Shown here: positions 18,881 through 30,936 of the stretch, in pieces | Position numbering within the stretch: position 1 is the stretch's first letter | Layout: every line of letters starts with the position of its first letter | Assembly (NCBI GenBank): GCA_001443445.1 | Contig: LDXN01000004.1 | Coordinates: 1-64,000, forward strand | Direction of reading: 5' to 3' | DNA: 64,000 bases | Origin: Candidatus Dadabacteria bacterium CSP1-2 | Lineage (GTDB): Bacteria > Desulfobacterota_D > UBA1144 > Nemesobacterales > CSP1-2 | Translations under genes and position numbers: made by a program | Notes under the pieces: model-generated | The model's input: only the letters and a program-made list of their open reading frames with translations | Databases searched by the model: none | What the model was told of the DNA's origin: nothing

Positions 18881-19300
18881 ATGACTGTTCCAGTCTGGGT
18901 ACTTCTAGGGTTTGCATTTTGGACCCTAATTACTTTGCTGGGCAGCGTCGGAGTCTACCGCTGGGGCAGAATCCTCACGGGACGTGCCGGGCTCAACGAA
19001 TTTCCGGCGGATGTTCCACACGGGAGCGACTGGTACCGTCGTGCGATGCGTGCCCACGCAAATTGCGTCGAGAATCTGCCCGTGTACGCTGCGATCGTAG
19101 TCGCAATCATAGCGAGCGGCGTTCAAAGCAAAACCCTCGATGTCCTTGCCATTATTCTACTTGTAGCACGAGTATTTCAGACGATTACTCACATCGCATT
19201 TGAACCGACTAACACCATGGTCGGAGTCCGGTTCGCCTTCTATTTCACTCAACTCGTCTGCTTGTTTTGGATGGGTATCACCGTTGCAATTCTAGCATGA
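18881..19300 (+). CDS. MAPEG family membrane protein
   Basis: RAMRAHANCVENLPVYAAIV and RVFQTITHI; four TM segments; SD aggaggtag. Confidence 0.9.
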   Translation: MTVPVWVLLGFAFWTLITLLGSVGVYRWGRILTGRAGLNEFPADVPHGSDWYRRAMRAHANCVENLPVYAAIVVAIIASGVQSKTLDVLAIILLVARVFQTITHIAFEPTNTMVGVRFAFYFTQLVCLFWMGITVAILA

Positions 19301-19407
19301 AATTACTAGTTCGACTTATGGCTTAAAAAATTAATTAAAAACTTAATAGGCATGAATGTTGCTTATTTTTATTTCTAACCCTATAACTTAAAAGGAGGTG
19401 AGTTACA

Positions 19408-19962
19408 GTGTCAGTAGAAACTTTAAAGACTTTCGAAAATGAATCAGACAGTAAAGCTCTTGCAGAAAAGCTAAAGCAAATTGTTGAAAAACTTCAAAAG
19501 GTGTCCCAAGAGCCGGCTATTAGGGAGTTTAGAGCAGACACAGAGCTAGTTAAAGGCTATTTAACAAAGGCTCAAATTCGTCAATTCACTCTTGATATAG
19601 ACGAAAAGCCTGGGCTTGGAGGTACGGACAAGGGACCCAATCCACTAGAAGTAGTACTTGCTGCTCTAGGAACCTGTCATGAGATAGTGTATGCCATGTA
19701 TGCAGCCGGTTTGGGGATTCCATTAGATTCAATAAAGATAAATGTGAAGGGACGCATTGATGCAAGAGGGTTTTTCAATGTTGCTCAAGTACCATCTGGC
19801 TTTCTTGAAGTTGATTACGAAGTGGATATAAGAAGCCCTACTGACCGCAGTAAGATAAAAGAGTTAGTGGATGTGGTGAACACTCATTGTCCTCTACTGG
19901 ATACATTGCAAAGGCCGATTAATGTTAATGGTAGCGTACGCCTTAACGACGAGCTGCTTTAG
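19408..19962 (+). CDS. OsmC family protein
   Basis: GGTDKGPNPLEVVLAALGTCHEIVYAMYA; C-terminal NTHCPLLDTL. Confidence 0.93.
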   Translation: MSVETLKTFENESDSKALAEKLKQIVEKLQKVSQEPAIREFRADTELVKGYLTKAQIRQFTLDIDEKPGLGGTDKGPNPLEVVLAALGTCHEIVYAMYAAGLGIPLDSIKINVKGRIDARGFFNVAQVPSGFLEVDYEVDIRSPTDRSKIKELVDVVNTHCPLLDTLQRPINVNGSVRLNDELL

Positions 19963-20103
19963 TGTCTGAATTTGAGTCAGACATCATTACGACTTCAAGA
20001 GATTTGGATTTTTCTTGAAGGGATTCCCTTCTTTTGGTTATCCTCCTATATTAAACCTAAATACGGGAGCAATTCTTGAAAAGAATATAGGAACAAAAAA
20101 AAT

Positions 20104-20637
20104 ATGGGTTTTACAAAAAAGAATATCCTTATAACAGGACTACCAGGTGTTGGCAAGACAACTCTTATCAAAAAACTCTCTGTTAAGCTAAGAGATTTCA
20201 ATCCAGTTGGTTTTTACACGGAAGAGATCAGAGAAAAAGGTATTAGAAAAGGGTTTGAGCTTATGAGCCTTGATGGAAGAAAAGGGCTTCTATCTCATGT
20301 AGACATAAAAAGCCCTTACACAGTTGGTAAATACAAGGTTGACATCAAGGGGTTTGAAGAATTTCTTGACTCTATACCGTTTTTTGAAGATACAGTTAGT
20401 CTCATCATTATTGATGAGATTGGGAAGATGGAGTGTTTATCTGAAAAATTTAAAAAACTCTTAAAAGAGATTTTAGATTCCGAGAAAGCGCTAGTTGCAA
20501 CAATAGCCATAAAGGGTGGCGGACTTATCGAAGAGATAAAGAAAAGAGATGATATAAAGCTTTTCGAAATATCACAAAATAATAGAGAGTCCTTATTATT
20601 TGAAATTTTAAGTAATGTAAAAAGATTATTAACTTAA
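20104..20637 (+). CDS. THEP1-type nucleoside-triphosphatase
   Basis: Walker A GLPGVGKTTL; GFYTEEIRE; IIDEIGKMEC. Confidence 0.9.
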   Translation: MGFTKKNILITGLPGVGKTTLIKKLSVKLRDFNPVGFYTEEIREKGIRKGFELMSLDGRKGLLSHVDIKSPYTVGKYKVDIKGFEEFLDSIPFFEDTVSLIIIDEIGKMECLSEKFKKLLKEILDSEKALVATIAIKGGGLIEEIKKRDDIKLFEISQNNRESLLFEILSNVKRLLT

Positions 20638-20723
20638 ACTCACAACCTTCTGGAATGGTTTCGTGCTAGTTCAATTAAATTAGATATAACGAATCGGTCA
20701 GTTTGAAGTTGATCAGGCGTATT

Positions 20724-21188
20724 TCAGGCATGTATAGCATACATATCTGGATTTTGTAATCTCATTGCCCGAAGCCGCTTCTCGATAATATTAGCAAATC
20801 GCTTCATAAGTTCATAGCCAAGGTGGTGGTCTTTCTCACATTTTGTACGAAGGAATTTCCCATCTAAGGCAATGGCTTGTGTTGGTGCGACAGCCCTGGC
20901 GTCGAAATGCCAGCGGTATGGCGGAAAAAGCCACGACCAACCAAGCACATCTCCTTCTCCAATTACCTGAATTATAATAGGCTCACGTCCAGGTACGAGC
21001 ACTACTTCAAGCGCCACTCTACCCTCACGAATTATATAAAACTGATCGGCTTCCTCTCCCTCACGGAAGATAAGATCTCCAGAATTAAAGTGCACATCGG
21101 ATGCACAATCTACTATCAGTTGAAGGTAGCGTTTATCAAGCCCCTTAAAAAGTGGGTGTTTTGAAAGTATAGTTTTGAGCCCTCTCAT
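20724..21188 (-). CDS. Cyclic nucleotide-binding domain protein (Crp/Fnr-like, no HTH)
   Basis: GDLIFREGEEADQFYIIREGRVAL, GEGDVLGWSWL. Confidence 0.9.
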   Translation of the reverse strand: MRGLKTILSKHPLFKGLDKRYLQLIVDCASDVHFNSGDLIFREGEEADQFYIIREGRVALEVVLVPGREPIIIQVIGEGDVLGWSWLFPPYRWHFDARAVAPTQAIALDGKFLRTKCEKDHHLGYELMKRFANIIEKRLRAMRLQNPDMYAIHA

Positions 21189-21396
21189 AATTCTCTCCTT
21201 TGTTGAGACAGCAGCAATAGCATCGCTATGAGTTTCGGACTCTCGATGAAGGCTCTATCTCAACTTATTAAAAGATGCCTGTAATATTATCCCAATTTCT
21301 AGATAACTTATATAATGATTATCACGTTAACAATAGTCAACAAAATCATTGGGTAAAAATAAAAGATTTGTTTCTTGACAACATAGGGCAGGTTCT

Positions 21397-21915
21397 GTGA
21401 CAATAATCTATAACAGATGCTCAATGAATCCATCTAATTTTTCTTACTGTAATTGTATTCTAGGTGCTATCTATGTCATAAGCACACCTAAAGGAATCTC
21501 GAGAATTATATTTGGGAAGGATCGATTTAAGGAATTTATCGGGAACCTGAATGGAGTCAAGCTAACAGAGGGTGGCGAAGCAGAAAAATCGGTGAGAGAG
21601 GTTCGCCTTTATCTTGAAGGCAAGTTAAAGGAGTTTCAATCGAAGGTAGATTTATCTTCCGGAACTTCATTTCAAAGGTCTGTCTGGAGGGAGCTTTTAA
21701 AGATTCCTTATGGAAAAGTAAAGACTTATAGTGAAATTGCAAGGAAAATTGGAAATCCTCGTGCTGCAAGAGCAGTGGGCAATGCAGTTGGTGCTAATCC
21801 AATTCCCATAATTGTTCCATGTCATAGAGTAGTTGCAACAAACGGGTTTGGTGGATATTCTTGCGGGATCGAAATCAAGAAAAAACTTCTTCATATTGAA
21901 GGAGCCCTCTCTTAA
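21397..21915 (+). CDS. ogt: Methylated-DNA--protein-cysteine methyltransferase
   Basis: Active site IVPCHRVV, PYGKVKTYSEIA. Confidence 0.94.
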   Translation: MTIIYNRCSMNPSNFSYCNCILGAIYVISTPKGISRIIFGKDRFKEFIGNLNGVKLTEGGEAEKSVREVRLYLEGKLKEFQSKVDLSSGTSFQRSVWRELLKIPYGKVKTYSEIARKIGNPRAARAVGNAVGANPIPIIVPCHRVVATNGFGGYSCGIEIKKKLLHIEGALS

Positions 21916-22368
21916 GTGGGAAAATGGCTTACTCAGTTTTTTGCGAGCTTTTTTTATCTGGGATATTCGCCGATTGCGCCAGGGACGGCGGGGACAGTTG
22001 GTGGAGTAATACTTTTCTATTTGTTATCTAACCTTTCTCTATATATCTATATTTCGTTTCTTCTTGGGTTTATAATCTTCTCTGTATGGGTTTCAAATAA
22101 GGCATCGTGTATATTTGGGGTAACTGACCCAAAGCAGGTGGTGGTTGATGAGGTTTGTGGATATTTAGTAACAATGTTTCTCATTACACCAAGCTTGCGA
22201 AATATAATTTTGGGTTTTTTTCTCTTTAGATTATTAGATATTGTAAAACCTCCCCCAGTAAGAAGCTCAGAACGCTTACCAGGCGGGTTTGGAATAGTGA
22301 CAGATGACGTTGTAGCTGGGATTTACGCAAATATTATAATGCAGGTTATTACAAGGGTGATTGGATAA
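21916..22368 (+). CDS. pgpA: Phosphatidylglycerophosphatase A
   Basis: YSPIAPGTAGTVGG, VVDEVCGYLV, RLLDIVKPPPVRSSERLPGGFGIVTDDVVAGIYAN. Confidence 0.95.
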   Translation: MGKWLTQFFASFFYLGYSPIAPGTAGTVGGVILFYLLSNLSLYIYISFLLGFIIFSVWVSNKASCIFGVTDPKQVVVDEVCGYLVTMFLITPSLRNIILGFFLFRLLDIVKPPPVRSSERLPGGFGIVTDDVVAGIYANIIMQVITRVIG

Positions 22369-22372
22369 TAAT

Positions 22373-22401
22373 GTAGAGACGACCCGCCGGGTCGTCTCTA
22401 C
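22373..22401. repeat. Perfect 14-bp inverted repeat in pgpA-cinA spacer
   Basis: GTAGAGACGACCCG c CGGGTCGTCTCTAC. Confidence 0.95.
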
Positions 22402-22409
22402 TCAGTTAG

Positions 22410-23651
22410 ATGAAGATCGAAATCATAACAACAGGCGATGAGATAATGAGCGGCGTGACGCTTGATACTAATTTTCACTGGGCAGCGGAGAAGCTAATGA
22501 GTCTCGGTTTTGATCTTAGGTTCCATACAAGTGTTGGCGATGATGAAGAAGCCATAATAGAAGCTCTAAGAACTGCTAAGAGAAGATCACAGGCAGTAAT
22601 TGTCTCTGGCGGGCTTGGACCTACACCCGATGATCTAACAGCCGAGGTCGCCTCTCGATTCTTCGGAATTCCCCTTGAGCTGAATGACGATGCTCTTCAG
22701 ATGATAGAGGAGAGATTTAAGGAACAGGGAAGAAAGTTGTTGGAAATAAACAAGAAGCAGGCTTACATGCCCAAAGGATCACAAATCCTTAAAAACTTCT
22801 GGGGTACTGCTCCTGGGTTTCAATGTGAAAAGGATAGTGTAGTTTTTTTCTTCCTACCTGGAGTTCCAAAAGAGTTCAAGGCTATGCTTGAGGAGTATGT
22901 AATTCCGGAGCTAGATAAGAGGACTTTAGGACGGAATAAATTTAAAAGCCGAATGGTAAAAACGTCTGGATTAAGGGAATCTGAGGTTGCAGAAAGGCTT
23001 AAAGGTATAGAAAGGGAGGGTGTAAAAATAGGATATAGACCCAATTTCCCAGAGATTCATATAAGGGTATCTGGTTATGGTGATACAGAAGAAAAAGCTG
23101 AGAAGATGGTCTCAGAAGTTATAGAAGACATTGTTTTTAGGCTTGGTGAGTATGTTTTTTCTACTGAAGGGGAGACACTTGAGGAGGTTGTTGGGAAACT
23201 CCTTTCCCGAAATAGGCTCACCCTTGCGCTTGCTGAGTCCTGCACCGGCGGGCTTGTTGCACATAGGGTTACAAACGTTTCAGGAAGCTCTAATTATTTT
23301 GAAAGAGGTATAGTCTCTTACAGTAACGAATCCAAGGTAGAGGTACTGGGAGTACCAAAAGAATTAATCGAGTCTTTCGGGGCAGTTAGTAAAGAGGTAG
23401 TTGAGGCGATGGCTGAAGGAGTCAGAAAGTTAGCAAAAGCAGATATAGGCGTTTCAATATCCGGTATTGCAGGGCCAACGGGGGGTACACCAACCAAACC
23501 TGTAGGTACTGTTTTCATCGGGATTTCTCATGAGAAAAAGGGAACAAGCTCTCAAAGATTTCAGTTTAAGGGCACAAGGGAGGAAATAAAGTTAATCGCT
23601 TCAGAGGTTGTACTTGATCGGATTAGGAAATTTGTTTTAAATAATGTATAA
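22410..23651 (+). CDS. cinA: CinA family nicotinamide-nucleotide amidohydrolase
   Basis: TTGDEIMSGVTLDTN, GGLGPTPDDLTAE, LAESCTGGLVAHR, GIAGPTGGTPTKPVG. Confidence 0.96.
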   Translation: MKIEIITTGDEIMSGVTLDTNFHWAAEKLMSLGFDLRFHTSVGDDEEAIIEALRTAKRRSQAVIVSGGLGPTPDDLTAEVASRFFGIPLELNDDALQMIEERFKEQGRKLLEINKKQAYMPKGSQILKNFWGTAPGFQCEKDSVVFFFLPGVPKEFKAMLEEYVIPELDKRTLGRNKFKSRMVKTSGLRESEVAERLKGIEREGVKIGYRPNFPEIHIRVSGYGDTEEKAEKMVSEVIEDIVFRLGEYVFSTEGETLEEVVGKLLSRNRLTLALAESCTGGLVAHRVTNVSGSSNYFERGIVSYSNESKVEVLGVPKELIESFGAVSKEVVEAMAEGVRKLAKADIGVSISGIAGPTGGTPTKPVGTVFIGISHEKKGTSSQRFQFKGTREEIKLIASEVVLDRIRKFVLNNV

Positions 23652-23677
23652 TTCATTAATTCAGGAAACATAAAGAC

Positions 23678-24697
23678 ATGTCAAAAGAGTCTCAATCTAA
23701 AGAGGTAAACAAGGAAAAAGCGATAGAGCTTGCTTTATCTTCTATTGAGAAGCAGTTTGGAAAGGGCGCTATAATGCGCCTTGGTGCGGATGCCCAAATC
23801 CCTGAGCTTTCCGTAGTTAATACAGGTTCCATAGGATTGGATATTGCCCTTGGTGTTGGTGGGCTTCCAAGGGGAAGGATTGTGGAAATCTATGGATCTG
23901 AGGCTTCTGGTAAAACTACACTTGCCCTTCACGCCATAGCCGAGGCACAAAAACTAGGTGGGATTGTCGCATTTATTGATGCTGAGCATGCTCTTGACAT
24001 AAATTATGCTCAAAAGCTCGGTGTAAGAGTGGATGACCTTCTTATATCACAACCCGATTTCGGTGAACAGGCGCTTGAGATTGTTGACACCCTTGTAAGA
24101 AGTGGCGCCGTGGACGTGATAGTTCTTGATTCAGTTGCAGCATTAACACCAAAGGCAGAGATTGAGGGCGAAATGGGAGACGCCCATGTCGGACTTCAGG
24201 CAAGGCTTATGTCACAGGCTTTAAGAAAGATCACGGCTACAGTGAGCAAATCAAAAACAATCGTAATTTTTGTAAACCAGACGCGAATGAAGATCGGTGT
24301 TCCTTCTTATATGAATCCAGAAACAACTAGTGGTGGGACGGCATTAAAGTTTTATGCCTCAGTGAGAATTGATATAAGAAGAATCGGCTCTGTAAAAGAG
24401 GGGGAGGAGATTTCGGGAAACAGGGTAAGGGCAAAGGTTGTAAAAAATAAGGTCTCTCCTCCTTTTAGGGAAGCAGAGTTTGATATTCTTTTTGGCATTG
24501 GGATTTCCCAAGAGGGTGAGGCAATTGATATCGGTTCCAATTCAAAAATAATTGAAAAAAGTGGGACTTGGTTCTCGTATAAAGGGGAAAGGCTTGGTCA
24601 GGGAAGAGAAAATAGTAGATTATTTTTAAAGGAACACCCTGAGATTATGGAGAGAATTAAAGAAGAGATTCTATCGAAATATGCATTACATAGTTAA
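23678..24697 (+). CDS. recA: Recombinase A
   Basis: [22 protein letters not shown], canonical RecA throughout. Confidence 0.99.
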   Translation: MSKESQSKEVNKEKAIELALSSIEKQFGKGAIMRLGADAQIPELSVVNTGSIGLDIALGVGGLPRGRIVEIYGSEASGKTTLALHAIAEAQKLGGIVAFIDAEHALDINYAQKLGVRVDDLLISQPDFGEQALEIVDTLVRSGAVDVIVLDSVAALTPKAEIEGEMGDAHVGLQARLMSQALRKITATVSKSKTIVIFVNQTRMKIGVPSYMNPETTSGGTALKFYASVRIDIRRIGSVKEGEEISGNRVRAKVVKNKVSPPFREAEFDILFGIGISQEGEAIDIGSNSKIIEKSGTWFSYKGERLGQGRENSRLFLKEHPEIMERIKEEILSKYALHS

Positions 24698-24710
24698 TAA
24701 CATTTGAGAG

Positions 24711-25871
24711 GTGATCATGGCTGAAAATGAGATAGATGGACTTCTTAAAGCGGCTCTAAGGGCAGATGCTACTGATATACATCTTAAGGTAGGAAGCCCT
24801 CCGGCTTTTCGTATTGACGGGACAATAGTATTTATAAAAGAAGCGCCTAGCTTTACTAAGGAGGACCTGGAAAGATTGGCCTACTCTGTGATGAATAAAT
24901 GGCAGAGAGAGAAATATGAAAAAACCTTTGAGATGGATCTTGCATATGATATAGAAGGTCTGTCACGGTTCAGGATTAATGTCTTTCAGCAACAGGGAAC
25001 AATAGCTATGGCTATAAGGGCGATTCCTTTCGAGATCCTGAATTTTTCTGAGTTAAATCTACCGCCTATTCTTGAGAAGATTTCTCTGGAGGAGCGCGGG
25101 TTAATAATTGCAACTGGAACGACGAGTAGCGGTAAATCTACAACCCTTGCCGCAATCATTGATTGTATAAACTCGACTCGAGCTAGGCATATAATCACGA
25201 TTGAAGATCCCCTTGAATACGTACACCGTGACAAAAAGAGCATTATACAACAGCGAGAAGTTGATATTGATACACTTTCATTCACAAACGCTTTAAGGTC
25301 TGCAATGAGGGAAGATCCAAATGTGATTCTTGTCGGTGAAATGCGCGATCTTGAAACAATGGAAATCGCTATGGCTGCTGCTGAAACTGGGCATCTGGTT
25401 CTTACAACACTCCATACTCTGGATGCGCAAGAGGCGATTAACCGAATACTCACCATATTCCCGCCTAATCAGCATAATCAAATTCGCTACCAACTTTCTC
25501 AGATCTTAAAGGCGATAATTTCTCAGAGACTAATGCCTATATCAGATGGAAAGGGTAGGGTTCCTGCAGTTGAGGTGCTGATTGCTACAGCAAGGATTAG
25601 AGAATGTATCGCGGATCCAACAAAGACAGCGGAAATACGAACTGCTATTGAAGAGGGATATCTGCATTATGGGATGCAGACCTTCGATCAATGCTTGTTT
25701 GATTTTTATAAAAAAGGCATGATCACTTATGACGAGCTCATGAGACAGGCAACGAATAAAGATGACCTTGCGCTCAAGGTAAGTGGTATCACTTCGGGAG
25801 CGGATGCGATGGCAGAGGATATTGATCGTCGTGGAAAAGAAAGGGCAAAACATGAAGGTATTAGGAATTGA
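24711..25871 (+). CDS. pilT: Type IV pilus twitching motility ATPase PilT
   Basis: GTTSSGKSTTLAAIID, LEYVHRDKKSIIQQREV, AMREDPNVILVGEMRDLETMEIAMAAAETGHLVLTTLHT. Confidence 0.97.
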   Translation: MIMAENEIDGLLKAALRADATDIHLKVGSPPAFRIDGTIVFIKEAPSFTKEDLERLAYSVMNKWQREKYEKTFEMDLAYDIEGLSRFRINVFQQQGTIAMAIRAIPFEILNFSELNLPPILEKISLEERGLIIATGTTSSGKSTTLAAIIDCINSTRARHIITIEDPLEYVHRDKKSIIQQREVDIDTLSFTNALRSAMREDPNVILVGEMRDLETMEIAMAAAETGHLVLTTLHTLDAQEAINRILTIFPPNQHNQIRYQLSQILKAIISQRLMPISDGKGRVPAVEVLIATARIRECIADPTKTAEIRTAIEEGYLHYGMQTFDQCLFDFYKKGMITYDELMRQATNKDDLALKVSGITSGADAMAEDIDRRGKERAKHEGIRN

Positions 25872-26535
25872 AACATCAACAGGTTCTGGAAGTGTTGCGG
25901 TCTTAGAAGGTGACAAGGTGCTTGGGGAGTTTTTTTTAAATCTCGGTCCAACTCACTCTGAAAAGCTTCTTCCTATGCTAGATTGGCTCTTAAAGGAGGT
26001 TGGTGTAGAAAAAAATGAGATTGAAGGGATCGCAGTTTCAAAGGGCCCGGGCTCTTTTACAGCACTAAGGGTAGGGATCTCTACCGCAAAGGGGCTTGCT
26101 TTCACTCTTGGAATCCCAGTCGTTGGGGTTTCGTCTCTTGAGGTTCTTGCAAGGAATCTGCTTTTTACTCCTTTATATATATATTCTCTGATTGATGCTA
26201 AAAAGAAGGAGGTATATGCAGCCTTATTTAGATACTCTGATACCAACTTAAATAGGATTACAGATGATATTCTTATTTCTCCAGATGATATTTGCGAGAT
26301 GATCTCTGAAAGGACAATTTTTATCGGAAATGGTGCTTTGCTTTATAGAGATTTCTTGATAAACTCGCTTGGAGAACTTGCGCTTTTTTGTCCTTCAGAC
26401 ATCAACTTTCCCAAAGCTTCGAGTTGCGCTCTTATAGGATCCTATATGTTCAAAAACGGCAACAAGGATGACTTATCGGCTCTCGCTCCTCAATATTTAA
26501 GGAAGTCAGAGGCTGAAATCTATAGAGATGGGTGA
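25852..26535 (+). CDS. tsaB: tRNA threonylcarbamoyladenosine biosynthesis protein TsaB
   Basis: MKVLGIETSTGSGSVAVL, GPGSFTALRVGISTAKGLA; supplied ORF begins upstream at 25783. Confidence 0.93.
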   Translation: MKVLGIETSTGSGSVAVLEGDKVLGEFFLNLGPTHSEKLLPMLDWLLKEVGVEKNEIEGIAVSKGPGSFTALRVGISTAKGLAFTLGIPVVGVSSLEVLARNLLFTPLYIYSLIDAKKKEVYAALFRYSDTNLNRITDDILISPDDICEMISERTIFIGNGALLYRDFLINSLGELALFCPSDINFPKASSCALIGSYMFKNGNKDDLSALAPQYLRKSEAEIYRDG

Positions 26536-26761
26536 TATAATGAAGGAAATGGAGATAATTGAAAGGTTACTCGAAGGAGATGAAGAGTTTAAAAGGTTAT
26601 ATTTTGAACATAGAAAGTTAGATGACGCGGTAAAAGAGATAGAAAAGAAAGGTACCCTTTCTATCGATGAAGAGCTTGAGGTTAAGAGACTAAAAAAGAT
26701 GAAGCTCGCATTAAAAGATAAGATGGAAGAAAAGATAAGAAGGGTAAGGAAAAGTCTTTAA
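26528..26761 (+). CDS. YdcH/DUF465-like small protein
   Basis: EFKRLYFEHRKLDDAVKEIEKK...LKKMKLALKDKMEEKIR. Confidence 0.8.
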   Translation: MGDIMKEMEIIERLLEGDEEFKRLYFEHRKLDDAVKEIEKKGTLSIDEELEVKRLKKMKLALKDKMEEKIRRVRKSL

Positions 26762-26779
26762 GATGGGGGTTAGACTCCA

Positions 26780-28483
26780 ATGGCAAGAATGATCGGCGCA
26801 CAGATGTTTTTTGAGACTCTACTCGATGAGGGCGTGGATATAATCTTTGGCCTTCCCGGAGGATATGTGCTAAAGGTATACGACGTTATGCCTAAGTATA
26901 CAAATGTCATAAAGCATGTCCTTGCAAGACACGAACAGGGAGCTACGCATATGGCTGATGGTTATGCAAGGGCTTCTGGAAGACCCGGGGTTGTGCTTGT
27001 TACATCTGGACCAGCCGCAACCAATACCGTTACAGGAATTACCACAGCGCATATGGATTCTTCTCCTGTAGTTGTCTTTACTGGGCAAGTTCCTACACCC
27101 TATCTTGGAAGCGATGCCTTTCAGGAAGCAGACCATATTGGAATTACAAGGCCCTGCACGAAGCATAATTGCCTTGTCAGGAAGACAAAAGATCTCCCGC
27201 GTGCTATGAAGGAGGCTTTTTATATTGCTGTTACAGGTCGTCCTGGTCCTGTACTGGTAGATATGCCCAAGGATGTTCTTATTGGTGAGGATGAATTTGA
27301 AATTCCAAAAGAGATTAATCTAAGAGGTTACAAACCGACAACAAAAGGTCACATAGGTCAGATAAAAAGGGCGGTTGAGATGATTCTCTCTGCAAAGAGA
27401 CCAGTTATTTTTGGTGGAGGTGGGCTTATCTGGTCTGAGGCTACACCGGAACTCATAGAGTTTGTGCATAGGCTTAAGGTTCCTGTAGCGCTTACCTTAA
27501 TGGGACTTGGCGCCTATCCTGCTAATGACCCTTATTTTATGAGCATGTTAGGGATGCACGGCTCTTATAAAGCGAATATGACGGTACACGAAAGCGATCT
27601 AATTATTGCGATAGGGGCGAGGTTTGATGATAGGGCAACTGGTGGAAACTTTCCCAAGTTCGCTCCAAATGCAAAAATAGTTCATATAGATATTGATCCC
27701 TCGACAATTGATAAAAACATTCGTGTTCATTGTCCAATTGTAGGTGATGCGAAGCAAATTCTAAAACAGATGCTTGAACTTATCCCTGTGGATTTGAAGG
27801 TTGATAGGAGGGAATGGTTTGGAGAGATTGAAAAGTGGGGACGAGAACATCCTCTTACATACAGACAGAACGGTGATAAGATAATGACCTCATTCCTTAT
27901 AGACACGCTCTATAAGATCACAAATGGAGATGCTGTAATTGTGTCGGATGTTGGTCAGCATCAGATGTGGGTTGCGCAATTCTATAAGTTTAACCGCCCA
28001 AGGACACATATTACATCAGGTGGACTCGGCACTATGGGGTTTGGATTTCCAGCTGCAATGGGTGCAAAATTCGCACGCCCGGACGACATGGTAATATGCG
28101 TGTCAGGTGATGGAAGCTTCCAGATGAATATGCAGGAACTTGCCACAGCGGTAGAGAATAATATGGATTTAAAGATCATCGTCATAAATAACGAGCATCA
28201 TGGAATGGTAAGGCAATGGCAGACTCTATTTTACAATAGCAACTATTCAGCTTCTCATTTTGATGTAATGCCTGATTTCGTGAGGCTTGCCGAAGCATTC
28301 GGTGCTAAGGGGTTAAGAGCAAAGAGACCCGATGAGCTCGAGGCTACACTAAGAGAGGGCCTCTTTACTGAAGGGGTTGTTCTAATAGAGGTAGTTGTTG
28401 ACTACGAAGAAATGGTTTATCCCATGATCGCTCCTGGCGGGGCGATGAATGAGATGATAATTGACCCTGCTGATATGAGTTGA
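26780..28483 (+). CDS. ilvB: Acetolactate synthase large subunit
   Basis: FGLPGGYVL, HEQGATHMADGYARASGRPGV, ThDP site GDGSFQMNMQELATAVENN. Confidence 0.96.
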   Translation: MARMIGAQMFFETLLDEGVDIIFGLPGGYVLKVYDVMPKYTNVIKHVLARHEQGATHMADGYARASGRPGVVLVTSGPAATNTVTGITTAHMDSSPVVVFTGQVPTPYLGSDAFQEADHIGITRPCTKHNCLVRKTKDLPRAMKEAFYIAVTGRPGPVLVDMPKDVLIGEDEFEIPKEINLRGYKPTTKGHIGQIKRAVEMILSAKRPVIFGGGGLIWSEATPELIEFVHRLKVPVALTLMGLGAYPANDPYFMSMLGMHGSYKANMTVHESDLIIAIGARFDDRATGGNFPKFAPNAKIVHIDIDPSTIDKNIRVHCPIVGDAKQILKQMLELIPVDLKVDRREWFGEIEKWGREHPLTYRQNGDKIMTSFLIDTLYKITNGDAVIVSDVGQHQMWVAQFYKFNRPRTHITSGGLGTMGFGFPAAMGAKFARPDDMVICVSGDGSFQMNMQELATAVENNMDLKIIVINNEHHGMVRQWQTLFYNSNYSASHFDVMPDFVRLAEAFGAKGLRAKRPDELEATLREGLFTEGVVLIEVVVDYEEMVYPMIAPGGAMNEMIIDPADMS

Positions 28484-28684
28484 TCCGTTAATACAACGGT
28501 CTTAGATTAGGCAATCACTCTATCAGTTTCAGAGAAAAGTGGTGTTTTAAGAAAAGTGAAAGCCCAGAAGATATAAATTTAACATGCCGATTAACATTTA
28601 GTATAAGAGAAAGGAGATTGGACACCTTAATCACTTGAATGTCTAACTAATTTTTACCTAAATTTCTAAACCGGAGGTTTACAA

Positions 28685-30201
<1,517 letters not shown>

Positions 30202-30202
30202 A

Positions 30203-30265
30203 GCCGTCGGCCGTCAGCCGTTAGCTGTCAGCAAAATCTTTTACTGATGGCTGATAGCTTATGGC
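30203..30265. repeat. Imperfect palindrome in ilvC-psd spacer
   Basis: gccgtcagccgttagctgtcagc / actgatggctgatagcttatggc. Confidence 0.75.
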
Positions 30266-30277
30266 TAAACACTTAGA

Positions 30278-30934
30278 ATGATAAAACCGAGAAGCATAAT
30301 AGCATTAGAAGGTCTTCCTTATATAGGTATATCTGCCCTTCTTGCATGGATCACAGCACTATTTGGTTTTGAGTCATTATCGATTATTCTTGCCGCCGTC
30401 ACTGTTTTTATCATATACTTCTTCAGAGATCCTGAGAGGAAAACCCCTGAAGTCCCATTTTCTATAGTTTCTCCTGCCGACGGAAAGGTTGTAGAAATAG
30501 ATAACGCCCTAGAAGAGAATTTTTTAAGTCTCGAGATGAAACGGATAGGAATTTTCTTATCCATAACTGACTGCCATGTAAACAGGTTTCCAGTAACTGG
30601 AAGGGTTATTAACACTAAATATGTCCCAGGGCAATTTCATATAGCTGACTTAAGGCGTTCATCAACAGAGAACGAAAGGCTTGCCACACTTATCGAGACT
30701 GACGAAAAAGAACAAATCGTCGTTGTTCAGATTGCAGGGTTTATAGCGAGGAGGATTGTTTCTTATGTCTCAGTCGGGGATCTACTTCACAAAGGCGAAA
30801 GATTTGGTATGATTAAATTCGGTTCAAGGGTAGATATCTATCTTCCTCCTAGTTGTGAGGTTTCAATAACACCTGGAGATAAGGTAAGAGGTGGTGAGAC
30901 AATACTAGGGTGGATGAAAGGGAAAGGCGAATAA
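30278..30934 (+). CDS. psd: Phosphatidylserine decarboxylase (short form)
   Basis: FFRDPER, SPADGKVVEID, MKFGSRVD-like IKFGSRVDIYLP. Confidence 0.95.
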   Translation: MIKPRSIIALEGLPYIGISALLAWITALFGFESLSIILAAVTVFIIYFFRDPERKTPEVPFSIVSPADGKVVEIDNALEENFLSLEMKRIGIFLSITDCHVNRFPVTGRVINTKYVPGQFHIADLRRSSTENERLATLIETDEKEQIVVVQIAGFIARRIVSYVSVGDLLHKGERFGMIKFGSRVDIYLPPSCEVSITPGDKVRGGETILGWMKGKGE

Positions 30935-30936
30935 AG

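Noticed and set aside
24986-25456. 156-aa minus-strand ORF
   Set aside because: Fully antisense to pilT, low-complexity Ser/Ile-rich, no motif.
28484-28684. Riboswitch/attenuator between ilvB and ilvN
   Set aside because: 200-nt spacer lacks a recognisable leader peptide, T-box or terminator pair.
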